64,000 nucleotides of DNA from Hephaestia sp. MAHUQ-44 (GTDB lineage: Bacteria; Pseudomonadota; Alphaproteobacteria; Sphingomonadales; Sphingomonadaceae): the NCBI RefSeq assembly GCF_023806085.1, contig NZ_JAMSLX010000003.1, positions 62,001-126,000 of the forward strand. The letters run 5' to 3'. Both the position numbers and the translations under genes were made by a program. The notes under the pieces were generated by a model that worked only from the letters and a program-made list of their open reading frames with translations, was not told where the DNA came from and did not search any database. Positions 8,729 to 18,649 of this stretch are shown in pieces (the stretch's first letter is position 1; every line of letters starts with the position of its first letter).

Positions 8729-9616
8729 ATGGATAGCATCGCGCACACCCCCTCCCCCGCCCAACTGACGCAGACGCTGGTCGATCTGCTCACCGTCGAG
8801 GAACTCGATACCGATCTCTATCGTGGTGGCCGCCAGCCGGGTGGTGTCGGCCGCGTGTTCGGCGGGCAGGTGATCGCGCAGGCACTCCAGGCGGCGCAAC
8901 GCTCGACCGAGGCGCCCAAGACCGCGCATTCGCTCCATGCCTATTTCATGCGGCCGGGGAACGAGGATTACCCGATCATCTATCGCGTCGTCCGCGATTT
9001 CGAAGGGCGCAGCTTCGCCACGCGGCGCGTGATCGCGATGCAGCAGGGCAAGCCGATCCTCAACATGGCCGCAAGTTTCCAAACCCCGGAAGACGGCCTG
9101 CACCATCAGGATGCCATGCCCGATGTGCCGGGGCCGGACACGCTCAAATCCGAGGCCGAATTGCGCCACGAGATGATCGACTCGATTCCCGAGAAGTTCC
9201 GTCGCCACATGCTGCGCGCGCGGCCGATCGAGATTCGGCCTGTCCACCCGCGCTCTTGGTTCACCGCGGAAAAGCGGCCGCCCGCGCAATATAGCTGGTT
9301 CCGCCTCGCCGCGCCCATCGCCGACGATATGACGATGCACCGCGCCGTCCTTGCCTATGCGTCGGATATGTCGCTGCTCGGAACCGCGATGCTGCCGCAC
9401 GGCGTCAACTGGACGACGCCCAATATGCAAACCGCGAGCCTCGACCACGCCTTGTGGTTCCACGAATCCTTCCGCGCCGACGAATGGCTGCTCTATGCAT
9501 GCGACAGCCCGTGGGCGGGGCACGCGCGGGGGTTCAACCGCGGCAAGATCTACACAGAGGACGGCCGCCTCGTCGCCAGCGCCGCGCAGGAGGGGCTGAC
9601 CCGCCTGCGCAAATAG
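8729..9616 (+). CDS. tesB: Acyl-CoA thioesterase II
   Basis: A 295-residue double-hotdog thioesterase that hydrolyses acyl-CoA to free acid and CoA in the cytoplasm. Diagnostic stretches are RVFGGQVIAQALQAAQRS and LHAYFMRPGNEDYPIIYRVVRDFEGRSF in the first hotdog, and LAYASDMSLLGTAMLPHG and SLDHALWFHESFRADEWLLY in the second; the last contains the conserved SLDHALWFH motif of TesB. Length fits TesB (about 285-290). The ATG at 8729 has only a weak upstream purine run. It follows the acyl-CoA dehydrogenases and may relieve CoA sequestration in the same pathway. Confidence 0.93.
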   Translation: MDSIAHTPSPAQLTQTLVDLLTVEELDTDLYRGGRQPGGVGRVFGGQVIAQALQAAQRSTEAPKTAHSLHAYFMRPGNEDYPIIYRVVRDFEGRSFATRRVIAMQQGKPILNMAASFQTPEDGLHHQDAMPDVPGPDTLKSEAELRHEMIDSIPEKFRRHMLRARPIEIRPVHPRSWFTAEKRPPAQYSWFRLAAPIADDMTMHRAVLAYASDMSLLGTAMLPHGVNWTTPNMQTASLDHALWFHESFRADEWLLYACDSPWAGHARGFNRGKIYTEDGRLVASAAQEGLTRLRK

Positions 9617-9619
9617 ACA

Positions 9620-10738
9620 TCAAACCCCGAAACGTGCCTTCGGGATATGGGTGATACGGCACGCCAGATCGGCCTCACCGCTGGCGACGATGAAATGATC
9701 GCCCGCATCGACGATGCCGGTCGTGAAGACGATGTCGCGCAAATAGAGCAATTGCTCGATCGGCCGTGTCAGCGCGGGATCGGGCGCGATCAGCGGCGCC
9801 TCATCGGTATGCAGCACGCGCCACGGCGCATGCGCGTCGAGCAGCGACCAATAGGTGCGATAGATGCCGACGCCCGCGTTGGGCTCGACCCCGTGCCACA
9901 GGCTGAGCCAACCCCGATCGGTGAGGATCGGCGGGGCGCCACCGCCCATCCGCGCGGCCGCCGGCATGGCCGCGCGCGGGCGCAGGAACGGCCGGTCGCA
10001 CGGCTTCCAGTGCAGCGCATCGGGTGAACTCGCGAGGTTGATCGACGGCCCCGCGCGCCAGCCGCTGCCCGGTGGATAGGCGAAATACAGATCGCCGAGC
10101 GGGCGCGTCTCGGCCCAATATTGCCCGTCGATCAGCCCGTTGAAGATCAGCATGTCCTTGTTCTGATGATCGAGAACGAGCCCCTCCAACGTCCAGTCGA
10201 GCGCGTCGGGCGAGGAATAAAGCGATGTCGCCTGCCGCTCGGGGCTGACCGAACAGACCGTCATCAGGAAGCGGTCGCCGACATGGCTGATCCGCGCATC
10301 CTCGACACCGTAGCATTGATACGAGGCCGCCGGCGCGATCGCGCGATCGTAATGCATCGCCACCACCCGGCTGCCGTCGGCCGACAATTCGACCGGCAGC
10401 AGCCACGACAGCGAGGTCAGCGCCATCACCGGCCAGCCACCGCCGCGTACCGTGAAGGTGCGCGGATCGGCGGTATCGACCTGTTCGAGCGGCCAGGCAT
10501 CGAGCGCATAGCCGCCATCGTGCCAGCGGATCGCGTGGATATGCCCATCGCGGATGGGGTCGCTGAGCGCCTCGGCAATCCGCACCATCAGCAGCAGATT
10601 GCCGTTCGCGCGCCGCGTCATCCCCGGATTGAACGCGCCGAGCACATAAGTGTCGGCATCGATCCGCCCCGCGAGCGGCGACCGCGCGAGATCGATATCG
10701 CGCGGCGTCAGGACAAGGTGATCGAAGAAGAAACCCAT
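9620..10738 (-). CDS. Glycoside hydrolase family 130-like (mannoside phosphorylase-like) protein
   Basis: A 372-residue predicted five-bladed beta-propeller. YVLGAFNPGMTRRANGNLLLMVRI near the N-terminus and YQCYGVEDARISHVGDRFLMTVC near the middle resemble the GH130 signatures (FNPG and the VEDPR-type catalytic region), and repeated Ser-Pro-Asp-Ala segments (SSPDALDW, ASSPDALHW) are typical of the blade turns. GH130 enzymes phosphorolyse or hydrolyse beta-mannosides. There is no signal peptide, so a cytoplasmic role is likely. The start at 10738 follows a GCGGGGG run. No sugar transporter or other carbohydrate gene is nearby. The stop is three bases from the tesB stop, so the genes converge tightly. 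Confidence 0.75.
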   Translation of the reverse strand: MGFFFDHLVLTPRDIDLARSPLAGRIDADTYVLGAFNPGMTRRANGNLLLMVRIAEALSDPIRDGHIHAIRWHDGGYALDAWPLEQVDTADPRTFTVRGGGWPVMALTSLSWLLPVELSADGSRVVAMHYDRAIAPAASYQCYGVEDARISHVGDRFLMTVCSVSPERQATSLYSSPDALDWTLEGLVLDHQNKDMLIFNGLIDGQYWAETRPLGDLYFAYPPGSGWRAGPSINLASSPDALHWKPCDRPFLRPRAAMPAAARMGGGAPPILTDRGWLSLWHGVEPNAGVGIYRTYWSLLDAHAPWRVLHTDEAPLIAPDPALTRPIEQLLYLRDIVFTTGIVDAGDHFIVASGEADLACRITHIPKARFGV

Positions 10739-10770
10739 GCAAACCCCCGCAACATCTCTGGAAAGACGCG

Positions 10771-11646
10771 TCAGGCGATGGCGGGTTCCGTCGCGACCCG
10801 GCCGAGCAGGCGATCGATCGCCGCGACCACCGCCGGTTCGTCGAGCGTCGGGGCGTGGCCGACATCGGGCACCGTGACGAGTTCGGCATCGGGCAATGCC
10901 GCGATCATCCGATCGGCGGTCGCCGCGCCGAGCACATCGGATCGCGCGCCGCGCACGAGCAGCACCGGCGCCTTGCCGAGCGCGCGCAACGCCGGCCACA
11001 TATCGGGGCCCGCCTCATTCCCCGGCACGCGGAACGGCTCGGCGATCCGGAGATCGTAATCGAGCACGACCCGCCCCTGGTTGTTGAGCCGATAAAGCCG
11101 CTTGGCCATCGCGAGCCAGTCTGCGGTCTTGTAATCGGGATAGACGCTGCCGTTGGCCTCGGCGACCGCGCGGGCGGCGTGCATCCAGGTCGGCAGCGAA
11201 CTCGCCTTGCCGACATAGCTGCGAATCCGCCCCAGCCCCGCCGCCTCGATCTCGGGCCCGACATCGTTGAGCAATGCGCCGACGATCGTCTGCGGCGCCG
11301 TGCCGGCGAGCAGCATCGTCACGATCCCGCCCAGCGAGGTGCCGAAGGCGATGAAGCGATCGCAGCCCACATCCTCGAGCAGCGCCTCGATATCCTGAAC
11401 ATAGGTAAGCGGGGCGTAGCTCATCGGCTCTTTGGCATAGGCGCTTTCGCCGCGCCCGCGCAGATCGACCGCGATCACGCGCCATTCCCCGGCGAGCCGA
11501 TCGGCGAGCGCCTCGAAATCGCGGGCGTTGCGTGTCAGGCCGGGCAGGCACACGATCGGCGGCCGATCCTCGCGGCCCGGATAGTCCCGATAATGGAGCC
11601 TGAGGCCGTCGCGCGACCACCAATATCGGTTTTCATATGCGGCCAT
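10771..11646 (-). CDS. Alpha/beta-hydrolase fold enzyme
   Basis: A 291-residue alpha/beta hydrolase with the oxyanion segment CLPGLTRNARDF, the nucleophile elbow GTSLGG (Ser104), an acid after VRGARSDVLG, and a C-terminal His in VPDVGHAPTLDEP. The family covers esterases, lactonases and haloalkane-type hydrolases, and the reaction cannot be fixed from sequence. The ATG at 11646 follows AAGGGACGCAAGC. It starts back to back with selO. The stop is 32 bp before the GH130-like start, so the two minus-strand genes may be co-transcribed. Confidence 0.85.
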   Translation of the reverse strand: MAAYENRYWWSRDGLRLHYRDYPGREDRPPIVCLPGLTRNARDFEALADRLAGEWRVIAVDLRGRGESAYAKEPMSYAPLTYVQDIEALLEDVGCDRFIAFGTSLGGIVTMLLAGTAPQTIVGALLNDVGPEIEAAGLGRIRSYVGKASSLPTWMHAARAVAEANGSVYPDYKTADWLAMAKRLYRLNNQGRVVLDYDLRIAEPFRVPGNEAGPDMWPALRALGKAPVLLVRGARSDVLGAATADRMIAALPDAELVTVPDVGHAPTLDEPAVVAAIDRLLGRVATEPAIA

Positions 11647-11683
11647 GCTTGCGTCCCTTGATCCCAGCCACCCATATCACCTT

Positions 11684-13066
11684 ATGCCTGCTTGCCCGCA
11701 ACCCGCCCATTATTCCCCCGCAACCACCATCCTCGATCTCGGCGACGCCTTTTACGATCGCGTCGAACCGGCGCACTTTCCCGAGACCCGATTGCGCTTC
11801 CGCAACGACCGCGCGGCGCAAAGCGTGGGGCTGGGCGACCTGAACGAGGCCGAATGGATCGCGCATTTCGGCCGGTTCGCGCCGCTGCCCGATGGCCTGC
11901 CCCAACCGCTGGCGCTGCGCTATCACGGCCATCAGTTCCGCAACTACAACCCCAATATCGGCGACGGACGCGGCTTCCTGTTCGCGCAGCTGCGCGACGA
12001 TCGCGGGCGGTTGATGGATCTCGGCACCAAGGGATCGGGGCAGACCCCGTACAGCCGCTTCGGCGACGGCAGACTGACGCTGAAAGGAGGCCTGCGCGAA
12101 GTGCTGGCGACCGAGATGCTCGAGGCGCTGGGGGTCGAGACATCGCGCAGCTTCTCACTGATCGAAACCGGCGAGGCGCTGACTCGCGGTGACGAGCCCT
12201 CCCCCACGCGCTCGTCGGTGCTGGTGCGGCTCAGCCACGGCCATATCCGCATCGGCACCTTCCAGCGGCTCGCCTATCTGCGCGACGAGGAGGGGCTGCG
12301 CACGCTGACCGATTATGTGCTACGTCATTATTACGGTGAGGAGCCGGGCGACGATGCGCCGGTGCGGCTGCTCGATCATGTCGTGCGCCGCACCGCGCGA
12401 CTGGCGGCGCGCTATATGGCCGCGGGATTCGTCCATGGCGTGCTCAATTCGGACAATATCAACGTTACCGGCGAGAGTTTCGATTACGGCCCCTGGCGCT
12501 TCAACCCGACGTGGAATCCCGGCTTCACCGCGGCCTATTTCGACCATGCCGGGCTCTATGCCTTCGGCCGCCAGCCCGAGGCGATCCATTGGGACGCCGC
12601 GCAACTCGCCGTATCGCTGCGACCGCTGAGCGCGGCCGAACCGCTGATCGCCGTGCTCGACAGCTTCGGCGATCATTATCAGCGCGAAGTGACCGAGGCG
12701 CTGCTGTGGCGGTTGGGCGTGCGACCGCGCGGCGCACCGCATGACGGCGGCCTGATCACCGCGATGGAAAAGGCGCTGCACGGCGGCGACACGCCGATCG
12801 ATCGTTTCTTCTTCGATGGCTTCGGCGGCGCGCTGCCCGACGCCGCGCCTTATGCCGGCGAGGCGTTCGCCGACCTGCGCGGGCGGCTGGCGGGTTATGT
12901 TGCGCGGGCGCCACGCGATCACGCTTATTGGCAGGGCGCGCCGTGTGCGATGCTGATCGACGAGGTCGAGGCGATCTGGGCCGCGATCGACGGGCAGGAC
13001 GACTGGCAAAAATTCGAGGCGAAGATTGTCGCAATTCGGGAGATGGGCGCCGCACTGGGCGGCTGA
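11684..13066 (+). CDS. selO: Protein adenylyltransferase SelO (YdiU/UPF0061)
   Basis: A 460-residue pseudokinase that AMPylates Ser, Thr and Tyr residues of target proteins in redox homeostasis. Conserved SelO segments include RYHGHQFRNYNPNIGDGRGFLFAQL, DLGTKGSGQTPYSRFGDGRLTLKGGLREVL, and the metal/ATP-binding FVHGVLNSDNINVTGESFDYGPW, where the Asn-Asp pair is the catalytic site of the family. Bacterial members have about 460-490 residues. The longer frame starts at 11645, where its ATG interlocks with the ATG of the divergent hydrolase; I prefer 11684 because it leaves room for a promoter, though neither site has a strong ribosome-binding sequence. Confidence 0.92.
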   Translation: MPACPQPAHYSPATTILDLGDAFYDRVEPAHFPETRLRFRNDRAAQSVGLGDLNEAEWIAHFGRFAPLPDGLPQPLALRYHGHQFRNYNPNIGDGRGFLFAQLRDDRGRLMDLGTKGSGQTPYSRFGDGRLTLKGGLREVLATEMLEALGVETSRSFSLIETGEALTRGDEPSPTRSSVLVRLSHGHIRIGTFQRLAYLRDEEGLRTLTDYVLRHYYGEEPGDDAPVRLLDHVVRRTARLAARYMAAGFVHGVLNSDNINVTGESFDYGPWRFNPTWNPGFTAAYFDHAGLYAFGRQPEAIHWDAAQLAVSLRPLSAAEPLIAVLDSFGDHYQREVTEALLWRLGVRPRGAPHDGGLITAMEKALHGGDTPIDRFFFDGFGGALPDAAPYAGEAFADLRGRLAGYVARAPRDHAYWQGAPCAMLIDEVEAIWAAIDGQDDWQKFEAKIVAIREMGAALGG

Positions 13067-13132
13067 GCAGGTGTGGCAAAGCCGCGTAATATCGGGCAAG
13101 AGCAAGCGCAGGGGGAAGGAATAAACAGCCTT

Positions 13133-14542
13133 ATGGTCGAGATCATTTCCACCGAACCCGCCACCGGCGCGGAACTGTGGCGTCATCCGGTGAGCGACGT
13201 CGATGCCGAGGTGGAGCGGGCGCGGGAAAGCTGGGCCGAATGGGCCGCGCGCCCGCTCGCCAATCGGGTCGAGACGCTGCGCCGCTTTGCCAATGTGGTC
13301 CGGTCGCACCACGAGGCGTTCGCCGACACGATCGCGCGCGAGACCGGCAAGCCGCTGTGGGAATCGCGCACCGAAGTCGATACCGTGATCGCCAAGGTCG
13401 ACATTTCGGCCAAGGCCTATGCCGATCGCAGTTCGCAGCGCCGGCTCGACGCGCAGATGGGTTCGCGCATGGCCTTGCGCCACAAGCCGCACGGCGTGCT
13501 CGCGGTGCTCGGCCCGTACAACTTCCCCGCGCATCTGCCCAACGGCCATATCGTTCCCGCGCTGATCGCGGGCAATGCCGTGGTGTTCAAGCCCTCCGAA
13601 AAGACCCCCGCATCGGGCGAATTCCTCATCAGATGCTTCCACGAAGCGGGGGTTCCCGAAGGCTGCGCGCGGCTGGTGATCGGCGGCCCGGCCGAAGGCA
13701 AGGCGCTGGCGGGGCATGACGGGATCGACGGGCTGCTGTTCACCGGATCCGCGCGCACCGGGCTGGCGCTCAACCGCCAGTTCGCCGACCGGCCGGAGAA
13801 GATCCTCGCGCTCGAAATGGGGGGCAACAACCCGATCGTCGTCTGGGACACGCCCGATCTGTTCACCGCGGCGACGCTGATCGTGCAATCGGCCTTCACG
13901 ACCGCGGGCCAGCGCTGCACCGCCGCGCGGCGGCTGATCGTCGACGAAAAGCTCTATGAGCCGCTGATCGAGACGCTCAACAAGCTCGTCGGGCGGTTGA
14001 TCGTCGGCGAACCGCATGCCGATCCGGCGCCGTTCATGGGCTGCGTGATCGACAATGAGGCCGCCGACCAGCTTACCGAGAGCTTTCTGGCGCTGATGAT
14101 GCGCGGCGGCCACCCCATCCGCCATCTCGAACGCCCGATCGACGACCGGCCGTTCCTCAGCCCCGCGCTGATCGACACCACCGACATGGCCGAGCGGCCC
14201 GATATCGAATTGTTCGGCCCGATCCTCCAGATCATCCGCACGCACGATTTCGACGCCGCGATCGCCGAGGCGAACAACACGCGCTACGGCCTGTCGGCAT
14301 CGCTGATCAGCCAGAATCCGGCGCTGTACGACCGCTTCTGGGCGAATGCGCGCGCCGGCATCGTCAACTGGAACAAGCCTACCAACGGCGCCTCGTCGGC
14401 GGCGCCGTTCGGCGGCATCGGCTGGTCGGGCAACCACCGCCCCAGCGCTTATTACGCCGCCGATTATTGCGCCTATCCGGTGGTGTCGAGCGAAGCCGAT
14501 CAGGCCCGCGCCTCGATCGGGATCGGGTTGCGCGACGGATAG
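13133..14542 (+). CDS. astD: N-succinylglutamate 5-semialdehyde dehydrogenase
   Basis: A 469-residue NAD-dependent aldehyde dehydrogenase for the fourth step of the arginine succinyltransferase (AST) pathway. Signature stretches are GPYNFPAHLPNGHIVPALIAGN, LEMGGNNPIVV with the catalytic Glu, TTAGQRCTAARRL with the catalytic Cys, and the C-terminal NHRPSAYYAADYCAYPV, which is characteristic of AstD rather than other aldehyde dehydrogenases. Length is as expected. The start at 13133 follows GGGGGAAGGAA with a longish spacer. astA and astB lie 17 kb downstream, so the pathway genes are split here. Confidence 0.92.
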   Translation: MVEIISTEPATGAELWRHPVSDVDAEVERARESWAEWAARPLANRVETLRRFANVVRSHHEAFADTIARETGKPLWESRTEVDTVIAKVDISAKAYADRSSQRRLDAQMGSRMALRHKPHGVLAVLGPYNFPAHLPNGHIVPALIAGNAVVFKPSEKTPASGEFLIRCFHEAGVPEGCARLVIGGPAEGKALAGHDGIDGLLFTGSARTGLALNRQFADRPEKILALEMGGNNPIVVWDTPDLFTAATLIVQSAFTTAGQRCTAARRLIVDEKLYEPLIETLNKLVGRLIVGEPHADPAPFMGCVIDNEAADQLTESFLALMMRGGHPIRHLERPIDDRPFLSPALIDTTDMAERPDIELFGPILQIIRTHDFDAAIAEANNTRYGLSASLISQNPALYDRFWANARAGIVNWNKPTNGASSAAPFGGIGWSGNHRPSAYYAADYCAYPVVSSEADQARASIGIGLRDG

Positions 14543-14559
14543 AAAAGCCCATAGCCCCA

Positions 14560-14650
14560 CGTCACCCGAGACCTGTTCCGGGGGGCCACGCATCCTCTAC
14601 ACCGGCGCCGCCCGAGGGGACATTGGATGCCGGAATGAATCCGGCATGAC
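14560..14650. repeat. Intergenic palindromic repeat (two hairpins)
   Basis: The right hairpin is perfect, ATGCCGGA (14627-14634), loop ATGAA, TCCGGCAT (14640-14647); the left is a degraded CCCGAGACCTGTTCCGGGG. The right hairpin arms are identical to those of the left hairpin at 4787-4807, so the two elements belong to one family in opposite orientation. Confidence 0.7.
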
Positions 14651-14733
14651 AGGCGATCGGCAAAAACCCCCTCCCCGCCCATAACGAGTCGCGGCCTCGC
14701 CAATCGGGTCGCCTTGGTCTAGCAGCGGCGCCG

Positions 14734-15858
14734 ATGGCGTTGCTTGATCCCTATGCCGCCGACCTCGATCGGCTCGCCGCCGCCGACCGGCGCCGTGCGT
14801 TGCAGCCGCGCGCGGGCGCGGATTTTTCGTCGAACGATTATCTCGGCCTCGCCGACAGCACGGCGCTGGCCGATGCCGCGCGTGCGGCGCTGGCGCGCGG
14901 CGTGCCGCTGGGCGCGGGCGGATCGCGGCTGCTGCGCGGCAACCATGCCGAGCATGAAGCGCTCGAAGCGGAAGCAGCGGCGCGGTTCGGCACCGAGGCG
15001 GCGCTGTTCTTCGCCAATGGCTATGCCGCCAATGTCGCCATGCTTTCCGCGCTGCCGCAGACCGGTGACCGGATTTTCCACGACGCGCTGATCCATGCCA
15101 GCGCACACGACGGGATGCGGCTGGCGCGGTGCGGCGCGCAATCGGTGCCGCATAACGACGCCGACGCCTTCGCCGACGCGATCGCGGCGTGGCGCCGCGA
15201 TGGCGGCACCGGGCGGCCGTGGATCGTCATCGAAAGCCTTTACAGCATGGACGGCGACCGCGCGCCGATCACCGCGCTGGCCGATATCGCCGACGCCAAC
15301 GACGGCTTCCTCGTCATCGACGAGGCGCACGCGACCGGCGTATTCGGCGTGCGCGGCTGCGGGCTCGCCGAGGGGGTCGAGGGACGCGAGAACGTCATCA
15401 CGCTCCATACGTTCGGCAAGGCACTGGGTACCGAGGGTGCGTTGCTGTGCCTGCCGCGCGTGCTCGCCGATTTCCTCGTCAATCGCGGGCGCGGGTTCAT
15501 TTTCTCGACCGCGCCCTCGCCGCTGATCGCCGCCGTCGGGCGCGCGGCGCTGCGGCTGGCGTGCGACGACCCCGCGCCGCGCGCACGGCTGACGGCGCTG
15601 ATCGATTATGCGCAAACCCGGCTCGCACGGCACGGCGCGCTGCGATCGGGATCGCAGATCTTGCCGCTGATCCTGGGGGACGACACGACGACGATGCACG
15701 CGGCAGGAGCGCTCCAAGCGAGCGGACTCGACGTTCGCGGCATCCGCCCGCCGACCGTGCCGGCAGGCACCGCGCGGCTGAGAATCTGCATCACGCTCAA
15801 CGTCGACGAAGCGGCGATCGACCGACTCGACGCCGCCTTGGCCGAGGCGCTGGCATGA
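14734..15858 (+). CDS. bioF: 8-amino-7-oxononanoate synthase
   Basis: A 374-residue PLP enzyme that condenses pimeloyl-ACP (or -CoA) with alanine in biotin synthesis. Visible landmarks are [55 protein letters not shown] and the PLP-lysine segment [11 protein letters not shown]. Length matches BioF. Its TGA overlaps the bioD ATG by four bases, so translation is likely coupled in a bioFDA operon. A palindromic repeat and about 80 bp of leader lie in front; no BirA-type operator was recognised. Confidence 0.95.
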   Translation: MALLDPYAADLDRLAAADRRRALQPRAGADFSSNDYLGLADSTALADAARAALARGVPLGAGGSRLLRGNHAEHEALEAEAAARFGTEAALFFANGYAANVAMLSALPQTGDRIFHDALIHASAHDGMRLARCGAQSVPHNDADAFADAIAAWRRDGGTGRPWIVIESLYSMDGDRAPITALADIADANDGFLVIDEAHATGVFGVRGCGLAEGVEGRENVITLHTFGKALGTEGALLCLPRVLADFLVNRGRGFIFSTAPSPLIAAVGRAALRLACDDPAPRARLTALIDYAQTRLARHGALRSGSQILPLILGDDTTTMHAAGALQASGLDVRGIRPPTVPAGTARLRICITLNVDEAAIDRLDAALAEALA

Positions 15859-16481
15859 CGCAGCGCTTCGTCGTCACCGGCACCGACACCGATATCGGCA
15901 AGAGCGTGTTCGCCGCCGGGCTCGTGCGGCGGCTGGACGGCGCTTACTGGAAGCCCGTGCAGGCGGGGCTCGACGACGGCACCGATGCACTGCGCGTCGC
16001 CGCGCTCGCGGCGTTGCCGCCGGCGCGCGTGCTGCCCGAAGCCTATCGGCTGACCACGCCCTGCTCGCCGCACGCCGCCGCGGCCATCGACGGCGTGACG
16101 ATCGATCCCGTGCGGCTCGATCCACCGGCAACCGACCGACCGCTCGTGATCGAGGGCGCGGGCGGTGCGCTGGTGCCACTGACCCCGACGCTGCTCTATG
16201 CTGATCTGTTCGCGCGCTGGCACGAGCCGGTGATCGTGGTCGCGTCGACCGCGCTCGGCACGATCAACCACAGCCTGCTGACGATTGAGGCGCTGCGCCA
16301 CCGCAACGTCCCGCTCCACGGCATCGCCTTCATCGGCGATGAGATTGCCGAAACCGAACGCATCATCTGTGCGATCGGCAAGGTGCGGCGTCTGGGGCGC
16401 CTGCCGCGCCTCGATCCGCTGACCCCCGAAACGCTCGCCGCCGCCTTTGCCGCGGCATTCCCCATAGAGGAGTTCGTATGA
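15855..16481 (+). CDS. bioD: Dethiobiotin synthetase
   Basis: A 208-residue ATP-dependent carboxylase that closes the ureido ring of dethiobiotin. The N-terminal P-loop variant GTDTDIGKS (near residue 8), the substrate segment YWKPVQAG, and the [12 protein letters not shown] motif are all characteristic. The start ATG overlaps the bioF stop (ATGA), and its own stop overlaps bioA in the same way, giving a tightly coupled operon. Length is slightly shorter than E. coli BioD but normal for alphaproteobacteria. Confidence 0.94.
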   Translation: MTQRFVVTGTDTDIGKSVFAAGLVRRLDGAYWKPVQAGLDDGTDALRVAALAALPPARVLPEAYRLTTPCSPHAAAAIDGVTIDPVRLDPPATDRPLVIEGAGGALVPLTPTLLYADLFARWHEPVIVVASTALGTINHSLLTIEALRHRNVPLHGIAFIGDEIAETERIICAIGKVRRLGRLPRLDPLTPETLAAAFAAAFPIEEFV

Positions 16482-17737
16482 CCTCGCCCGTCTGGCATCC
16501 CTTCACCCAGCACGGGCTTGGCGAAACGATCCCCACCGTCGTCCGCACCGAGGGCGCCGCGCTCCATACCGCCGATGGCGCGCGGATCGTCGATGCGATC
16601 TCGTCGTGGTGGGTGACGACGCACGGCCATCGTCATCCCGCGATCATGGCCGCGATCGCCGAAGCGACCCAAAGCCTCGACCAGATCATCTTCGCGGGCT
16701 GGACGCACGAACCCGCCGAGGCGGTGGCCGCCGCGCTGGTCGAGATGATGCCCGCACCGCTCGCACACGTCTTTTTCTCCGACAGCGGCTCGACCAGCGT
16801 CGAGGTCGCGATCAAGATGGCGCTCGGTTTCTGGCTCAACACCGACCGACCGCGCCACCGGATCGCGGTGCTCGAAAGCAGTTATCACGGCGATACCGTG
16901 GGCGGGATGTCGCTGGGCGAGCGCGGGGTGTTCAACCGCGCCTATGCACCGCTGCTGTTCGAGGTCGAGACGCTGCCCTTCCCCGAGCCCGGCCGCGAAC
17001 AGGCGACGCTCGACGCACTCGACCGGCTGGCGCGCGGCACCGATCCGCTGGCGGCGCTGATCGTCGAGCCACTGCTGCTCGGCGCGGGCGGGATGCGGAT
17101 CTATACGCCAGAGGTACTCGCCGAGATGCGCGCGATCTGCACGCGCCACGACGTGCTGCTGATCGCCGACGAGGTGATGACCGGCTGGGGCCGCACCGGC
17201 AGCCTGCTCGCCTGCGATCAGGCCGGCGTGGTGCCCGACATATTGTGCCTGTCCAAAGGGCTGACCGGCGGCGCGGTGCCGCTCGCGGTGACGATGGCGA
17301 CCCCCGCGATCTTCGCGGCGCATCGTTCCGACGATCGCGCGCGGATGTTCTTCCATTCGTCGAGCTACACCGCCAACCCGATCGCCTGCGCGGCGGCACG
17401 CGCCAACCTCGCCATCTGGCGCGACGAGCCCGTGCTCGATCGGATCACCGACCTGTCTCAACGCCAGCGCACGCGCCACGCGCCGCTCGCCGACCAGCCG
17501 ATGTTCCGCAACGTGCGCCAGATCGGCACCGTCACCGCGCTCGAACTCGCCGACCCGCATAGCGACTATCTGTCGGCGCTGGGCCCAACGCTGATGCGCT
17601 TCTTTATCGATCGCGGCGTGCTGCTGCGGCCGCTGGGCAATACGATCTACGTCATGCCGCCTTATTGCATCGACGATGCCGATCTCGATCTTGTCTACGG
17701 GCTGATCGCCGAGGCGGGCACGCGCTTCGGGCGATAG
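16478..17737 (+). CDS. bioA: Adenosylmethionine-8-amino-7-oxononanoate aminotransferase
   Basis: A 419-residue class III PLP aminotransferase that uses S-adenosylmethionine to aminate 8-amino-7-oxononanoate. Motifs include the N-terminal [68 protein letters not shown], and the PLP lysine in [14 protein letters not shown], followed by [15 protein letters not shown]. The start overlaps the bioD stop by four bases. bioB and a pimelate-making bioC/bioH pair are not in the window. Confidence 0.95.
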   Translation: MTSPVWHPFTQHGLGETIPTVVRTEGAALHTADGARIVDAISSWWVTTHGHRHPAIMAAIAEATQSLDQIIFAGWTHEPAEAVAAALVEMMPAPLAHVFFSDSGSTSVEVAIKMALGFWLNTDRPRHRIAVLESSYHGDTVGGMSLGERGVFNRAYAPLLFEVETLPFPEPGREQATLDALDRLARGTDPLAALIVEPLLLGAGGMRIYTPEVLAEMRAICTRHDVLLIADEVMTGWGRTGSLLACDQAGVVPDILCLSKGLTGGAVPLAVTMATPAIFAAHRSDDRARMFFHSSSYTANPIACAAARANLAIWRDEPVLDRITDLSQRQRTRHAPLADQPMFRNVRQIGTVTALELADPHSDYLSALGPTLMRFFIDRGVLLRPLGNTIYVMPPYCIDDADLDLVYGLIAEAGTRFGR

Positions 17738-17742
17738 CGGGC

Positions 17743-17757
17743 TCGTATCCGATACGA
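17743..17757. promoter_or_regulatory. Palindrome in the bioA-gst intergenic region
   Basis: TCGTATC-C-GATACGA is a perfect 7-bp inverted repeat 6 bp after the bioA stop, with a second short palindrome CCGATATCGG at 17771-17780. They could be operator sites for the glutathione transferase gene, which starts at 17864, or have no function. There is no T-run, so an intrinsic terminator is unlikely. Confidence 0.3.
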
Positions 17758-17863
17758 CATGCGCCAAAGGCCGATATCGGATCGTTCGGCACCGCCCAGC
17801 TTATCATCCGGCCGTTGCTCCCTATGTTCGGGCGGCACCATTGCCTGAACCGGAGCTCACCCG

Positions 17864-18559
17864 ATGATCGATCTGCACTATTGGCCCACGCCCAACGGGC
17901 ACAAGATCACGATGTTTCTGGAGGAAACCGGGCTCGATTACCGGATCAAGCCGGTAAACATCGGTGCCGGCGACCAGTTCAAGCCCGATTTCCTGAAGAT
18001 CGCACCCAACAACCGGATGCCCGCGATCGTCGATCATAATCCGGCCGGTGGCGGCGCGCCGATCAGTGTTTTCGAATCGGGGGCGATCCTCCTCTATCTC
18101 GCCGACAAGACCGGCCGCTTCGTCGGCGAGACCCCGCGCGAGAAGATCGCGACGATCAAGTGGCTGATGTGGCAGATGGGCGGGCTTGGCCCGATGGCGG
18201 GGCAGAACCACCATTTCGGCCGCTACGCCCCCGAGCAGATTCCCTATGCGATCGACCGTTACGTCAAGGAAACCAACCGGCTCTACGGCGTGCTCGACCG
18301 ACGGCTGCAGGGGCGCGATTTCATCACCGGCGCCTATTCGATCGCCGACATGGCCTGCTATCCATGGATCGTGCCGCACGAGGCACAGCGGCAGGACCTG
18401 AACGACTTCCCCGATCTCAAGCGCTGGTTCGAGGCGATCCGAGCGCGGCCGGCGACGATCGAGGCCTATCGCAAGGGCGAGGAAATCCGCCCCAGCGACG
18501 CACCGATGACCGACGCGCAAAAGAAGATCCTGTTCGGCCAGACCGCGACGAGCGTTTGA
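17864..18559 (+). CDS. Glutathione S-transferase family protein (YfcG/YghU-like)
   Basis: A 231-residue GST. The N-terminal thioredoxin-fold half shows YWPTPNGHKITMFLEETGLDY, the cis-Pro region NNRMPAIVD, and FESGAILLYLADKTGRF, which includes the glutathione-binding ES pair. The C-terminal helical half has MGGLGPMAGQNHHF and GAYSIADMACYPWIVPHE. TPNGxKI and MAGQxHHF are typical of the Nu-class disulfide-reductase GSTs YfcG and YghU. The ATG follows CCGGAG. It stands alone between bioA and an EF-hand gene. Confidence 0.92.
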   Translation: MIDLHYWPTPNGHKITMFLEETGLDYRIKPVNIGAGDQFKPDFLKIAPNNRMPAIVDHNPAGGGAPISVFESGAILLYLADKTGRFVGETPREKIATIKWLMWQMGGLGPMAGQNHHFGRYAPEQIPYAIDRYVKETNRLYGVLDRRLQGRDFITGAYSIADMACYPWIVPHEAQRQDLNDFPDLKRWFEAIRARPATIEAYRKGEEIRPSDAPMTDAQKKILFGQTATSV

Positions 18560-18582
18560 GCCACTTACGTGGCTGCGGCTCC

Positions 18583-18649
18583 GGCCCGCTCCCCCTCCCC
18601 ACCACCCAAGACATTATGCTGCATGGGTGGTGGGGAGGGGGAGCGGGCC
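18583..18649. repeat. Perfect 25-bp inverted repeat (GC-rich hairpin)
   Basis: Arms 18583-18607 and 18625-18649 are perfectly complementary around a 17-nt loop; the outer part of each arm is GGCCCGCTCCCCC or its inverse. The same outer 13 bases begin the arms of the element at 30638-30704, so both are copies of one repeat family with variable inner arms. No T-run follows. Confidence 0.8.

Noticed and set aside
10771..11646. bioH (pimeloyl-ACP esterase) for the nearby bio operon
   Set aside because: It is an alpha/beta hydrolase but lies 3 kb away on the other strand and shows no BioH-specific feature that I can recognise.
12320..14593. Minus-strand open frame of 757 codons opposite selO and astD
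   Set aside because: It spans two well-recognised genes and their gap, which a real gene would not do here.
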